A DNA stretch of 64,000 nucleotides from assembly GCF_050389775.1 (NCBI RefSeq), contig NZ_CP177144.1:1488001-1552000 (forward strand), read 5' to 3'. This document shows positions 8,404 to 17,289 of this stretch, in pieces (position 1 is the first letter of the stretch; each line of letters opens with the position of its first letter). The notes beneath the pieces were generated by a model. It saw only the letters and a program-made list of their open reading frames with translations. It was not told the DNA's origin and did no database searches. The position numbers and the translations under genes were made by a program. The DNA is from Marinibacterium sp050389775. Lineage in GTDB: Bacteria > Pseudomonadota > Alphaproteobacteria > Rhodobacterales > Rhodobacteraceae.

Positions 8404-8470
8404 GGGGGCGCTGCCCCCGGCCTCCGGTGGAGGCCTCCCCCGAGGGTACTTGGGCCAAGAAGAAGACCGG
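8404..8470 (+). repeat. Dispersed intergenic motif copy A with two preceding hairpins
   Basis: The core GAGGGTACTTGGGCCAAGAAG continues AAGACCGG (8441-8470) and belongs to an eight-copy family in this window. Immediately before it are two stems: GGGGGCGCTGCCCCC at 8404-8418 and GGCCTCC-GGT-GGAGGCC at 8419-8435. It lies between the rhomboid-fold gene and the DUF3775-like gene. Confidence 0.6.
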
Positions 8471-8538
8471 AGTTGCGCCAGATCAAGGTGGCCGCGCCTG
8501 CCTCGGGTGAGAAGGGGGCGATCATCGGGAGAAGCAAC

Positions 8539-8856
8539 ATGCAGGATCTTTCCCCCCGCAAGGTGGCCCAGGTTGTCGTCATGAGCCGCGAACTGGCGCG
8601 CGCCGAAGGCGAGCTGCGCGATTTCGTCGGGGCCATGAGCGAGGACGAACAGGCCGAGCTGGTGGCCGTGATGTGGATCGGCCGGGGCAGTTTCGATGCC
8701 GCCGATTACGCCGAGGCGGTCGGGACCGCCCGGGCCGAGGCGACAACGCCCTGTGCCGATTACCTGATCGGCACGCCGCACCTGGCCGAGCACCTGGAAA
8801 CCGGGCTGGAGGCCTTGGGCTATTCGGTGTCGGACGAGGAAGACGGGGTATTGTAG
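8539..8856 (+). CDS. DUF3775-like small protein
   Basis: 105 residues from an ATG preceded by GGGAGAAGC. It starts with LSPRKVAQVVVMSRELARAE, then a helical acidic stretch with SEDEQAELVAVMWIGRG. It ends with a conserved-looking block TPCADYLIGTPHLAEHLETGLEALGYS split by short turns. This pattern recalls DUF3775, a small alphaproteobacterial family without known function; that assignment is from memory. No signal peptide or membrane span. It is a single gene, with the saccharopine gene convergent downstream. Confidence 0.75.
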   Translation: MQDLSPRKVAQVVVMSRELARAEGELRDFVGAMSEDEQAELVAVMWIGRGSFDAADYAEAVGTARAEATTPCADYLIGTPHLAEHLETGLEALGYSVSDEEDGVL

Positions 8857-8998
8857 GAGAGGCGGGCGCCGGGGCAGGGGCGGTGTTGTTGTTCCGCCTT
8901 GGGGGCGGGAGTGATGTGCCGCCTTCGGGACGATTTCGACGCGCCGCCTCTGGGGCTTGAATGTGGACGCGCCGCCTCTGGGGCGACGCGCCGGATGG

Positions 8999-10141
8999 TC
9001 AGGCCAGGTGGTCGACCAGGGCCAGGTGCTGGGCCAGGCGGTCGACCTCGGCCAGCCAGGCGGTGACCAGTTCGGGCCGGGATGGCGCGGCATGGACGCC
9101 GGCGCCGATCGCCCCGTCGAGCACCGCCGTGATGGCCAGCGACACCGGCACCGAGACCAGCCGGGCCATGGCCGTGCCGGCGGCATCGCCCCAGGCATCC
9201 ATGACATAGGTCTGGTGGAACGTGGTCCGGCCGTCGCGTTCGGCCTTGAGATCGACGCAGAGCACGACCCGGTCGGGCTCGTCGGGATCATAGGCGTGAT
9301 CGGCCCAGAACTGGTCGGACATCTCCTTCAGCCGGGCATCGCCGGCGGGGCCTTCCAGGGTCTCGACCTCGGTGAAGACATCCTTCCAGGCCACGGCCCA
9401 GCCGTCCAGCCGCAGCGTGCCGCGCACGAAATCGCGGATCTTCCAGGCCGGATCAAAGTCGTACTGCTCGATGAATGGCAGGGAATCGCGGTTGGGATAG
9501 ACTTCGAAATCCTCGGGCGAGGGCAGCGGCGCCGTGTAGCTGCCGATGGCATCCCAGGGCCGGTCGACGCGCAGCTCGGCGCCGTCCTTCATCGAGCGCG
9601 ACGGCGAGCGCAGGGCCTTGAGCACGCCCAGGGGCGACCAGCTGAACTTGTAGCGGAAAGCATTGGGCGTCTTGGGGATGCCGCCGCAATAGCTGAGGAA
9701 GGACAGGGTGTTGGCCGGATCGAACCCGGGCGCGGCGCGGTAGTTGGCAACCAGCGCATGGGCCATCAGGTGGTCGATGCCCGGGTCCAGCCCGACCTCG
9801 TTGACCAAAGCCACGCCGGCCGCGCGGGCGGCGGCGTCGAGATCGCGCATCTCGGGGGCGATGTAGGACGACGAGACGAAATGCGCCCCGGCGCCGATGG
9901 CCGCCCGGGCCAGCGGCACGTGCCAGTCACCCGGCAGCATCGAAACCACGACATCGCCCGGGGCCAGGGCGGCCGTGACGGCATCGAGGTCGAAGGCGCG
10001 AATGTCGTCGGTCAGGTCGCCGACGGCCTCGCGGGCCTTGTCGGTCGTCCGGTTCCAGACGGTGACCGGCCGGCCGGCCTCGATCAGGCGGCGCAGGCCG
10101 GGGATGGCCGACAGGCCGGTGCCACACCAGTGTATCGTCAT
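8999..10141 (-). CDS. Saccharopine dehydrogenase-like reductase (glutamate-forming type)
   Basis: 380 residues. The N-terminus is a dinucleotide-binding fold (IHWCGTGLSAIPGLRRLIEAG), followed by DVVVSMLPGDWHVPLAR and VNEVGLDPGIDHLMAH. The last is the hallmark of the saccharopine dehydrogenase C-terminal family. Next, FLSYCGGIPKTPNAFRYKFSWSP marks the substrate domain. In lysine breakdown this enzyme splits saccharopine into glutamate and aminoadipate semialdehyde. The start overlaps the stop of the adjacent lysine-forming type dehydrogenase by four bases (ATGA), so together they supply both halves of the saccharopine route. Direction of flux is inferred. Confidence 0.87.
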   Translation of the reverse strand: MTIHWCGTGLSAIPGLRRLIEAGRPVTVWNRTTDKAREAVGDLTDDIRAFDLDAVTAALAPGDVVVSMLPGDWHVPLARAAIGAGAHFVSSSYIAPEMRDLDAAARAAGVALVNEVGLDPGIDHLMAHALVANYRAAPGFDPANTLSFLSYCGGIPKTPNAFRYKFSWSPLGVLKALRSPSRSMKDGAELRVDRPWDAIGSYTAPLPSPEDFEVYPNRDSLPFIEQYDFDPAWKIRDFVRGTLRLDGWAVAWKDVFTEVETLEGPAGDARLKEMSDQFWADHAYDPDEPDRVVLCVDLKAERDGRTTFHQTYVMDAWGDAAGTAMARLVSVPVSLAITAVLDGAIGAGVHAAPSRPELVTAWLAEVDRLAQHLALVDHLA

Positions 10142-11208
10142 TGGTCGCGGATCCTTTCCATGTGGTCGTCGAAGATGGCGGCGGCCCGGCCCCAGACACC
10201 GGCATCGGGCCGGTCGAGGGTGAGCAGCGAGGGCAGCAATTGCCCGGCGTAATCCTGCGAGCTTTCGAGCGGCAGCATCGAGGGCAGGTTGTCGATGGCG
10301 GTGACATCCAGCGGCGGGGCGTCATGCACGCGCAGGGCCGGGGCGTCCCAGCTGGTCGTGCGGTCATAGACCTTGATCGGCGAGAAGGCGCTGTCGGGGT
10401 CGCAGGAAATGTCGCCGATCACGCGCAGGGCACGCGGGTCGGTCGGGGCCGTGGCCGGCACGAAGACCGGCGTACCCGGGCGGGCCAGGATGCAATTGAG
10501 GAAGATGCCGTGGTCCAGCACCTCGGGGAAGGGCCCGCCAGAGGCCGTTTCGGCCATGTCCCAGCGGGTGACCGCCACGCCCATCGCCGCGCAGAGATCG
10601 GCCGCCCCGGTGCCCACGCGGCCCAGGGCGCCGATGACCAGCGCGTCGGGCCGGGGCGCCCCGGCGGCATCGAGCCGGGCGGCCAGGTCGGCGCGCATGG
10701 CCGCGGCATCGCCATAGCCCGAGACCGGCCCGCAGATCCCGCCCTGCTGCTGGGCCGCCCAGCACATCAGCGACACCGCGGCCCCGGCATAACCCGCCCA
10801 ATAGCCAAAGGCCGCCACCCGCCGGCCGGCCTCGTCGACCAGGTATTCCAGGTCATAAAGCGTGCCGCCACCGGCCGCGAAGCGGCGCAGCAGCACCCGG
10901 CCCGAGGGCTGGCCCTTGTAGGCATGGCCGAACATGATGTGGCGGTGGCGCAGGGGCGTGCCGTCGTCGGGCAGCTCCTTGAGCCCGAAGATGATCGCCT
11001 CGTCGGGCGCCCCGGGCCAGCTGCCTTCGGGCGCCGTGGCGCAGCCGGCGGCGACATAGCCGTCCAGCGGCAGGATGCGCGTGGCGCTGTCCTCGACGGT
11101 CAGCCGGAAGCCCGCGGCGATCAGCGCCGCCGCGCCCTCCGGGGTCAGGCCAACGCGGTCCTCGTTGGCCCGTTGCTCGGCCCGGATCCAGAGATGCGGC
11201 CCGGTCAT
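10138..11208 (-). CDS. Saccharopine dehydrogenase, lysine-forming (LYS1/LKR) type
   Basis: 356 residues with an alanine dehydrogenase/transhydrogenase-like N-terminal domain (LWIRAEQRANEDRVGLTPEG). FGLKELPDDGTPLRHRHIMFGHAYKGQ follows, an arrangement seen in LYS1-type saccharopine dehydrogenase. A second Rossmann domain contains DALVIGALGRVGTGAADLC. In bacteria with a complete saccharopine route it can condense lysine with 2-oxoglutarate. It overlaps its partner by four bases at one end and a glutathione transferase by four bases (11205-11208) at the other, so the three form one translationally coupled unit. Confidence 0.9.
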   Translation of the reverse strand: MTGPHLWIRAEQRANEDRVGLTPEGAAALIAAGFRLTVEDSATRILPLDGYVAAGCATAPEGSWPGAPDEAIIFGLKELPDDGTPLRHRHIMFGHAYKGQPSGRVLLRRFAAGGGTLYDLEYLVDEAGRRVAAFGYWAGYAGAAVSLMCWAAQQQGGICGPVSGYGDAAAMRADLAARLDAAGAPRPDALVIGALGRVGTGAADLCAAMGVAVTRWDMAETASGGPFPEVLDHGIFLNCILARPGTPVFVPATAPTDPRALRVIGDISCDPDSAFSPIKVYDRTTSWDAPALRVHDAPPLDVTAIDNLPSMLPLESSQDYAGQLLPSLLTLDRPDAGVWGRAAAIFDDHMERIRDQ

Positions 11209-11828
11209 CGCGCGATCATCCCCAGCTCGGTGACCCGGGCGACCGACGGCCGCGCGGCCATGGCCTGCTGGAAGGCGCGCAACCGGGGCAGGGCGTCCAG
11301 GTCGACGCCATCACCGGCCAGCCAGGTCGAGATCGTGTAAAGATAACAATCGGCCACGCAGAGCCTGTCACCCAGCAGGAAGGGATCGCCCAGCAGGTGC
11401 TCTTCGACATAGGCCGCGCAGTCGGTCATCGTGTCGGGCACCTTGGCCGCCATGCTGACCCAGGCCGCCGGATCGTCCGACCAGCGGTGGCCGCGGCGCT
11501 TGTGGGCATGGTTGGGATGCATGGTCGAAGCGAAGTAGTACATCGCCGCGCGCATCCGCGTCAGGGCCACCGGGTCGGCCGGGGTCAGCCCGGCCTCGGG
11601 GGCGCGGGCGGCGATGTATTCCAGGATCGCCCCGGTCTCGGAAAAGGTCCCGTCCGTGGTGACCAGCACCGGCACCCGGCCCTTGGGATTGAGCGACAGG
11701 TAGGGCTCCTGGCGCTGTTCCTCGGCTTCGAAATCGACGCGCACGGGCTCCCAGGGCAGCCGGGCCTCTTCGAGGGCCAGGGCCGAGGCGCTGGCAATGG
11801 TGCCGGGGGAATAATAGAGCTTCATCAT
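11205..11828 (-). CDS. Glutathione S-transferase family protein
   Basis: 207 residues. The N-terminal thioredoxin-like domain begins MKLYYSPGTIASASALALEEA and contains the glutathione-binding PKGRVPVLVT and FSETGAILEYIA. An all-helical C-terminal domain follows (DRLCVADCYLYTISTWLA). The usual catalytic tyrosine/serine position falls in YYSPGTIAS. It is coupled to the saccharopine genes by a 4-base overlap, suggesting a role in the same pathway, perhaps handling a reactive semialdehyde; that link is inference. The phosphatase gene starts 13 bases upstream. Confidence 0.9.
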   Translation of the reverse strand: MMKLYYSPGTIASASALALEEARLPWEPVRVDFEAEEQRQEPYLSLNPKGRVPVLVTTDGTFSETGAILEYIAARAPEAGLTPADPVALTRMRAAMYYFASTMHPNHAHKRRGHRWSDDPAAWVSMAAKVPDTMTDCAAYVEEHLLGDPFLLGDRLCVADCYLYTISTWLAGDGVDLDALPRLRAFQQAMAARPSVARVTELGMIAR

Positions 11829-11841
11829 CGCGGGGTCCTCC

Positions 11842-12501
11842 TCACAGATGGGTCTGGGCGTGCAGGCGTTCGGGTGTTTCGAGATGGGGGATGGCGTTGA
11901 ACAGAACCGGGGTCATGGTCTCGCCGATCGGGTGGATCCGGTGCATCGAGGTGTTCATGATGGCCAGGGCCATGCGCGCCGTGGCGGCCATGTCCAGCCC
12001 CAGCGTGGCGCGCATGATCATCGAGATCAGCCCGCCCGAGGTCACGACCAGCGCCGGCCCGTCGCCGGCGGCAATCTCGGCCAGGGCATCACCGACGCCC
12101 GCGATGTAATCGTCGAACCCGATCGGCACCTCGGCGATCTCGCCGGCCGACCAGGCCGTGAAGACCCGGGGCAGGTGCAGCACGAAACCTTCGCGGGTGG
12201 TCGGGATCTCGACGCCCTGCTGTTGCTGCAACAGGGTGGCCAGGGTGAAATAGGGGATCTCGTTCAGGCGCGGGTCGCGCACCACGCCGGTCAGCCCGGC
12301 GCTGTCCGCGGTTTCGACATGGCGGATGAGGGTGCCGCAATAGATCCGGGGATGAAAGGCCTGGGACTCGTGCAGCCAGGCACCCAGCCAGGCGGCCTGC
12401 TGGTGGCCCAGCGGGCTGAGCTTGTCATAGCTTTCCTCGTCGCGCGCCCCGGAATTGGCCTGGCCGTGACGGATGAGGGTGATGTGGGACATGGGCGTCA
12501 T
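11842..12501 (-). CDS. Histidine phosphatase family protein (phosphoglycerate mutase-like)
   Basis: 219 residues. The catalytic RHG motif is in HITLIRHGQANSGARDEESYDKL, close to the N-terminus. SPLGHQQAAWLGAWL and the later VVTSGGLISMIM complete the family pattern. An ATG nine bases downstream (12492) is an equally good start and neither has a strong ribosome site. Substrates of this family range from sugar phosphates to protein phosphohistidine, and none can be picked here. It is the first gene of a leftward run that continues with the glutathione transferase and the two saccharopine dehydrogenases. Confidence 0.88.
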   Translation of the reverse strand: MTPMSHITLIRHGQANSGARDEESYDKLSPLGHQQAAWLGAWLHESQAFHPRIYCGTLIRHVETADSAGLTGVVRDPRLNEIPYFTLATLLQQQQGVEIPTTREGFVLHLPRVFTAWSAGEIAEVPIGFDDYIAGVGDALAEIAAGDGPALVVTSGGLISMIMRATLGLDMAATARMALAIMNTSMHRIHPIGETMTPVLFNAIPHLETPERLHAQTHL

Positions 12502-12807
12502 CTTTCGGGTCGTGTCCCCGCGGGTTTAGGCGAGCCATGGCTTCGATGCCAGAGCATGGGCCACCGATCGGCGGGGTTTCTGGCGGCCGGGCCGGGGGAG
12601 CGGTACCCGCTGAGGCCGGGGAGGGGGCCCGGAAGGGGCCCTGACCGCGGGCGCTCGGGCCGCGGCGCGGCGGAGACGGGCCATGACACCAACCGGCGGC
12701 TTCTGTCAACGCACGAAACCGGCTAGGATGGTCTCAGGTGGCAAAGACCACGGCACGGATCACCGCGCAGGCATGCGCAGGTGAAGGCACGAGAGCAGGA
12801 GAACGAC
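12502..12807. other. Intergenic region between divergent genes
   Basis: About 300 bases separating the leftward phosphatase run from the rightward SH3 gene. It must contain both promoters, but I see no clear -35/-10 pair, operator or hairpin apart from GC-rich runs. Confidence 0.4.
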
Positions 12808-13098
12808 ATGCGCAAGGCCATCCTGGCCGCGCTGACGGCCGTCGCATTGGCGACCGGCCCGGCAGCGGCGGCCCCCCTGGGACGATACGAAGTCAGCGGC
12901 GTCGACGGCGACGACATGCTGAAGATGCGCGAAGGTCCGGGCACCGACTACGTTGTCATCGTCGGCCTGCCCAACGGCACCGTGCTCAGGGTGCTCGATT
13001 GCCAGCAGGCCGGGGCGACGAACTGGTGCAAGGTCGCGCTGGATCGGGCCAGGGGCCTGAAGGGTTATGTGTCCTTCGCCTACCTGCGCAAGCTCTGA
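12808..13098 (+). CDS. Exported SH3-domain protein
   Basis: 96 residues from the ATG at 12808, preceded by AGCAGGAGAA; an in-frame GTG 27 bases upstream is less likely. A Sec signal peptide is evident (MRKAILAALTAVALATGPAAAA, cleavage probably after AAA around residue 21). The rest is one bacterial SH3 domain: MLKMREGPGTDYVVI...PNGTVLRVLDC...WCKVAL...KGYVSFAYLRKL. Such domains bind peptidoglycan or peptides in the periplasm. Two cysteines (DCQQAGATNWC) may form a disulfide. It stands alone. Confidence 0.85.
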   Translation: MRKAILAALTAVALATGPAAAAPLGRYEVSGVDGDDMLKMREGPGTDYVVIVGLPNGTVLRVLDCQQAGATNWCKVALDRARGLKGYVSFAYLRKL

Positions 13099-13235
13099 CA
13101 GGCGACCGGCTGTGATCGAAGCGTGATCACCCGGCCCCTCCCGGCACCCGCCGGCGGGCCGGCCGGGCCGGGCGCCATTGTGGTCGCGGGGCAAACGCGC
13201 CAGTGTGCCGGCCATCGGCCCGCCCCTTGCGGGCC

Positions 13236-13256
13236 GGCCTGTCCGCCGGACAGGCC
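13236..13256 (+). terminator. Perfect hairpin between SH3 gene and M20 hydrolase
   Basis: GGCCTGTCC-GCC-GGACAGGCC makes a 9-bp stem with a 3-base loop. There is no T-run, and it ends 26 bases before the next start codon. It could end the SH3 transcript or shape the 5' end of the hydrolase message. Confidence 0.4.
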
Positions 13257-13282
13257 CGACCATCCCTGAACGAGGCCCCGCG

Positions 13283-14485
13283 ATGACCCTTCCCGTCCAA
13301 CCCGACCGTTTCCTTGCCGACCTGCACAAGCTGCGGTCCTTCGGGGCCTCCGGCACCGGCAAGGGTGTTGTCCGCCGGGCCTATACGCCGGCCGACCTGG
13401 ACGCCCGCGACTGGCTGGCCGAACAGATCGCCGCCGCCGGGCTGACCCCGCATTTCGACGAGATGGGCAACCTCTTCGGCCTGGCCGAAGGGCCGTCGCT
13501 GCTGATGGGCTCGCATTCCGACAGCCAGCCCGAAGGCGGCTGGCTGGACGGGGCCCTGGGGGTGATCGCCGCGCTGGAAGTCGCCCGGGCCGCCAAGGAG
13601 GCCGGCGGGCCGGCGGTGTCGATGGTGTCCTTCCAGGACGAGGAAGGCCGTTTCGGTGTGACCACGGGCAGCGCGGTCTGGTCGGGCCACATGAGCCAGG
13701 AGGCCGCCGACCGGCTGACCGACACCGACGGGGTGACACTGGCCGAGGCCCGGGCCGTGCTGGGCGACCGGGTGGCCGGGCCGGTCGAACAGGGCCGCTT
13801 CACGGGCTTCATGGAAATGCACATCGAACAGGGCCCCTGGCTGGATGCCGAGGGCGACCGCATCGGCGTGGTCAGCGACATCGTCGGCATCCGGTCGATG
13901 ATGATCACGTTCGAGGGCGAGCAGAACCACGCCGGGACAACGCCGATGCACCTGCGCAAGGATGCGTTTCAGGCCATGGTGACCTTTGCCGGCCGGCTGA
14001 ACGAGCGGTTCCGCAACGTGGTCACGCCCTCGACGGTCTGGACCAACGGCCATGTCACGCTGCATCCCAATGCCACCTCGGTTGTGCCGGGCAAGGTGAC
14101 CTTTTCGATGCAATGGCGCGATGCCGAGACCGACCGGCTGGGCCGGATGGAAACGATCATCCGCGACACCGCCCGCGAGGTTGCCGAGGAAACGGGCATG
14201 GCGGTCGATTTCGGTGACATGCTGTGGCTGGACCCGGTGGCGATGGACGGACGGCTGAAGGGCGCGCTGGCCGATGCGGCCGAGGCCGTGGCCCCGGGCA
14301 AGTGGCGCGAGATGCCGTCGGGGGCATTGCACGATGCGACCAACGTGGCCCAGCACATGCCCGTGGCTATGCTCTTCGTGCCGTCGATCGGGGGGATCAG
14401 CCACGATTTCGCCGAGGATACGGCCGAAGAGGACCTGGTGACCGGGCTGAAGGTGCTGGCCGGGGCGGTGGCCCGGCTGGGGTAA
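13283..14485 (+). CDS. M20-family Zn hydrolase (allantoate/N-carbamoyl-amino-acid amidohydrolase type)
   Basis: 400 residues from the ATG at 13283. Metal-binding motifs of the amidase/hydantoinase/carbamoylase branch are clear: MGSHSDSQPEGGWLDGALGV (H and D ligands), FQDEEGRFGVT (glutamates), MEMHIEQGPWLD (H), and the final GGISHDFAED (H). The dimerisation domain holds EGEQNHAGTTPM. Enzymes of this branch cleave N-carbamoyl amino acids, allantoate or ureidoglycolate in the cytoplasm. Neighbours give no clue to the substrate, since no other purine or hydantoin genes are near. Confidence 0.9.
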   Translation: MTLPVQPDRFLADLHKLRSFGASGTGKGVVRRAYTPADLDARDWLAEQIAAAGLTPHFDEMGNLFGLAEGPSLLMGSHSDSQPEGGWLDGALGVIAALEVARAAKEAGGPAVSMVSFQDEEGRFGVTTGSAVWSGHMSQEAADRLTDTDGVTLAEARAVLGDRVAGPVEQGRFTGFMEMHIEQGPWLDAEGDRIGVVSDIVGIRSMMITFEGEQNHAGTTPMHLRKDAFQAMVTFAGRLNERFRNVVTPSTVWTNGHVTLHPNATSVVPGKVTFSMQWRDAETDRLGRMETIIRDTAREVAEETGMAVDFGDMLWLDPVAMDGRLKGALADAAEAVAPGKWREMPSGALHDATNVAQHMPVAMLFVPSIGGISHDFAEDTAEEDLVTGLKVLAGAVARLG

Positions 14486-14689
14486 CCGGATCTTCAGTTT
14501 CCTGGTCCAGCCTGGCGGCGGAGGTGCCCGATGCCGCTGGCTGGCCTGCTTGTTGTCCTGATCCTGATGTTATGCGCCTGGCCGGTGGTGGCCGGGTGGC
14601 GGGGCGTTGTGTGCTGTCTGCGGCCCGGTCGTCACGGCCGGGCGGGCCAGTGTGTCCGGCAGCAGGGGCGCGGGCCGCCGCGCGGGCGC

Positions 14690-15391
14690 TCAGGCCCAGT
14701 CGACATCGCCCAGAAAGATATAGCCCGCCCCGTAGATCGTCTTGATCAGGCGGGGGTTGCGGGGGTCTTCGCGCAGCTTCTGGCGCAGGCGCGAGATGCG
14801 TACATCCATCGCCCGGTCAAAGCTGTCGCCGGCCGCTCCACCCAGGCTTTCCTGCATCTGGCTGCGCGAGATCAGCCGGTTGGGACTGTCGAGGAACAGC
14901 CGCAGAACCTCGCCCTCGGCATGCGACATCGGGGTTTCGTCGCCGCTGTCGTCTTCGAGCAGGTAGCGGTCGAAATGGGCGGTCCAGCCGTTGAACCGGG
15001 CGGTCTGGCCGCCCGATGGCTGCGCCCGGCCGCTGCGCAGGCGGGCGCGGATGCGGGCGACGACCTCGGCCGGGTCGAAGGGCTTGGTGATGTAATCGTC
15101 GGCGCCCAGTTCCAGCCCGGTCACCCGGTCATGCACCTGGGCCCGGCCCGAGATGATGATGACCACCGCGCCCTGTTCCAGGGCCAGCCGGTGCACCAGG
15201 GCCAGCCCGTCGGTATCGGGCAACGACAGGTCGACCAGGCAAACAGCCGGCGGCGTGCGCTTGAGCGCGGCCTCGAACGGCGCCGCGCGCGAGAAACACT
15301 GGGTGCGATAGCCGGCCTCGACCAGCGCGTCGGACAGCACCTCGCGGATGACGGGTTCGTCGTCCAGGATCATGACGAGCGGGGCGGTCAT
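14690..15391 (-). CDS. OmpR-family response regulator
   Basis: 233 residues. The receiver domain (about 1-120) has the acidic pair after VMILDDEP, the phosphoacceptor aspartate in CLVDLSLPDTDG, and the switch lysine in DYITKPFDP. The C-terminal winged helix (about 135-230) contains LLEDDSGDETPMSHAEGEVLRLFLDSPNRLISR and the recognition segment DRAMDVRISRLRQKLRED. It overlaps the hybrid kinase gene by four bases (15388-15391), so kinase and regulator are made together. No target promoter is evident nearby. Confidence 0.94.
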   Translation of the reverse strand: MTAPLVMILDDEPVIREVLSDALVEAGYRTQCFSRAAPFEAALKRTPPAVCLVDLSLPDTDGLALVHRLALEQGAVVIIISGRAQVHDRVTGLELGADDYITKPFDPAEVVARIRARLRSGRAQPSGGQTARFNGWTAHFDRYLLEDDSGDETPMSHAEGEVLRLFLDSPNRLISRSQMQESLGGAAGDSFDRAMDVRISRLRQKLREDPRNPRLIKTIYGAGYIFLGDVDWA

Positions 15392-17289
15392 GCGGCGGCC
15401 TCCTCGACCAGGGCGGCGGCCAGGGTGGCCGGCGAGAAGGGCTTGGCCAGCACCGGCGCCCGGGCCGCCGCCGCGCGGTGCAGCGGGTCATGGGGCGGCA
15501 GCGAGGTCATGAAGATCAGCCGCGCGCCGCCGGCCAGGGCCGCATCCGCCAGCCCCAGCCCGGTGTCCGAGCCCGACAGCCGCAGGTCCGACAGGACAAA
15601 GGCGATGTCGGGCAGGCTGTCGACCAGGGCGCGGGCCTCGCCCAGCGACCCGGCCTCGATCACGCTCAGGCCCATGGTCGTCAGCATCTCGCGCACGGAC
15701 ACCCGCAGGTCGGGGTTGTCCTCGACCAGCAGGACCAGACCGCGGGGCATGTCGGGGGCCGGGCGGAAGGGCAGGCGCAGGGTGACCTTGGCGCCGGTCG
15801 GCGTGTTCGACAGGTCGAGCCGGCCGCCGGTGCTCTTGACCATGTCATAGACCATGGGCAGCCCCAGCCCCGAGCCTTCGCCGCCCTTGGTCGAGAAGAA
15901 CGGGTTGATGGCCTTGTCCAGCGCCTCGGGCGTGAAGCCGGGGCCGGTATCGGTGACCGAGATCTCGATCCAGGCATCGCCGGCCAGGTGGGCCGATACG
16001 GCGATCTGGCCGTTCAGGCCACAGGCATCGCGGGCGTTCAGCACAAGGTTCAGCAGGGCATCCTGCAACCGCCCGGCATCGACCATGACCAGCCGGTCGG
16101 GCATCATGTCGACGATGGACAGGCCCATGCCCTGGGGCAGGGTCGGATCGGCCAGGATCTTGAGATCGCCCAGCAGCTGGTGCAGGTCGGTCGGATCGGG
16201 CCGGGGGGCGGCGCGGCCGGTCATGTCGGCAATGCGGTTCAGCAGCCGCCCGCCGCGCAGGGCGGCGGCGCGGGTGGCGGCCACCATGCGCGCGGCTTCG
16301 GCATCCAGATCCATCCGTTCCAGCTTGCCCTGCATGGCCAGGATGACGGTCAGCAGGTTGGAGAAATCATGGGCCAGCCCCGATGTCAGCTGGGCGGCGG
16401 TGGCCCGCCGGCGCTCTTGCTGCAGGGCCGCCCGGGCCTGGGTTTCCTCTGTCACGTCCATCGACAGGATATAGACCCCGCCAGCATCGTCGGGGGTAAA
16501 GGCCACGCGGATGCGCCGTTCGCTGAGCCGGTCGGTAAACTCGAACACCGACTCGGCCCCGTCGAAGGCCGCCCGCAGATGCGGTTCGATGGCCTCGAAG
16601 GCCGAGGCGCCAAGGGCGTCGGAAATATGCATGCCCAGGATCGTCGAGGGCCGGCCGGGCAGCACGCGGGTTAGGCGCTGGTTGGAATAGGTGTAGTGCC
16701 CGGTGCGATCCACATGGGCGATATGGGCCGGCATCATCTCGGTGGTCAGCCGGGTGCGGGCCTCGATCTCGGTCAGCTCGCGCCGGGCCTCTTCGAGCGC
16801 CGAATTGGTCGCCGCAAGCCGGCGGTTGGTGCGCGACAATTCCTGGGTATGGGCCAGCAGCCGTTCGCTGAGCTCTTCGGACCGGGCGCGCAGCAGGACC
16901 TCGGTTTCCTTCATCATCGTGATGTCGGTGTAGACGGTGACCCAGCCGCCCTGGGGCAGGGGGGCGCCCTCGACGGAGATCGTGCGGCCATTGGCGCGCG
17001 AACGTTCCATGTAATGGGGATCGAAGGCCCGGGCCTGATCGACGCGGATGGCCACGAAGGCATCGACATCGTCGACCGTGCCGTATTCACCCTTGGTGGC
17101 CAGGTGGCGGATGGTGTCGTCGAACCGGGCGCCGGGGGCGACCAGCGCATCGGGCAGGTCGAACATGGTCTGGAACCGGCGGTTGGACACGACCAGGCGC
17201 AGGTCGCTGTCATAGATCGACAGGGCCTGGGCGATCAGGTTCAGCCCGGCCGAGGTCAGCGCCTTGGTCTTCTGTGCATTGCGGTCCAT
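15388..17289 (-). CDS. PAS-domain hybrid sensor histidine kinase
   Basis: 633 residues from the ATG at 17289, which follows GGGAGGGG. Order: N-terminal PAS-type sensor (SIYDSDLRLVVSNRRFQTMF), a coiled coil of about 70 residues, a second PAS (HIAHVDRTGHYTYSNQRLTRVL), the dimerisation/phosphoacceptor helix (SGLAHDFSNLLTVILA, H is the acceptor), a HATPase domain (LNLVLNARDAC, TDTGPGF, GSGLGLPMVYDMV), then a C-terminal receiver with its aspartate in FVLSDLRLSGSDTG. No membrane span is seen, so it is probably a cytoplasmic sensor. The signal is unknown. The 4-base overlap with the response regulator makes them a pair. Confidence 0.93.
   Translation of the reverse strand: MDRNAQKTKALTSAGLNLIAQALSIYDSDLRLVVSNRRFQTMFDLPDALVAPGARFDDTIRHLATKGEYGTVDDVDAFVAIRVDQARAFDPHYMERSRANGRTISVEGAPLPQGGWVTVYTDITMMKETEVLLRARSEELSERLLAHTQELSRTNRRLAATNSALEEARRELTEIEARTRLTTEMMPAHIAHVDRTGHYTYSNQRLTRVLPGRPSTILGMHISDALGASAFEAIEPHLRAAFDGAESVFEFTDRLSERRIRVAFTPDDAGGVYILSMDVTEETQARAALQQERRRATAAQLTSGLAHDFSNLLTVILAMQGKLERMDLDAEAARMVAATRAAALRGGRLLNRIADMTGRAAPRPDPTDLHQLLGDLKILADPTLPQGMGLSIVDMMPDRLVMVDAGRLQDALLNLVLNARDACGLNGQIAVSAHLAGDAWIEISVTDTGPGFTPEALDKAINPFFSTKGGEGSGLGLPMVYDMVKSTGGRLDLSNTPTGAKVTLRLPFRPAPDMPRGLVLLVEDNPDLRVSVREMLTTMGLSVIEAGSLGEARALVDSLPDIAFVLSDLRLSGSDTGLGLADAALAGGARLIFMTSLPPHDPLHRAAAARAPVLAKPFSPATLAAALVEEAAA

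Noticed and set aside
14486..14689. A short hydrophobic frame starting at 14531 (MPLAGLLVVLILMLCAWP)
   Set aside because: It could be a small membrane peptide, but it runs without a break into the antisense of the response regulator and has no good ribosome site.
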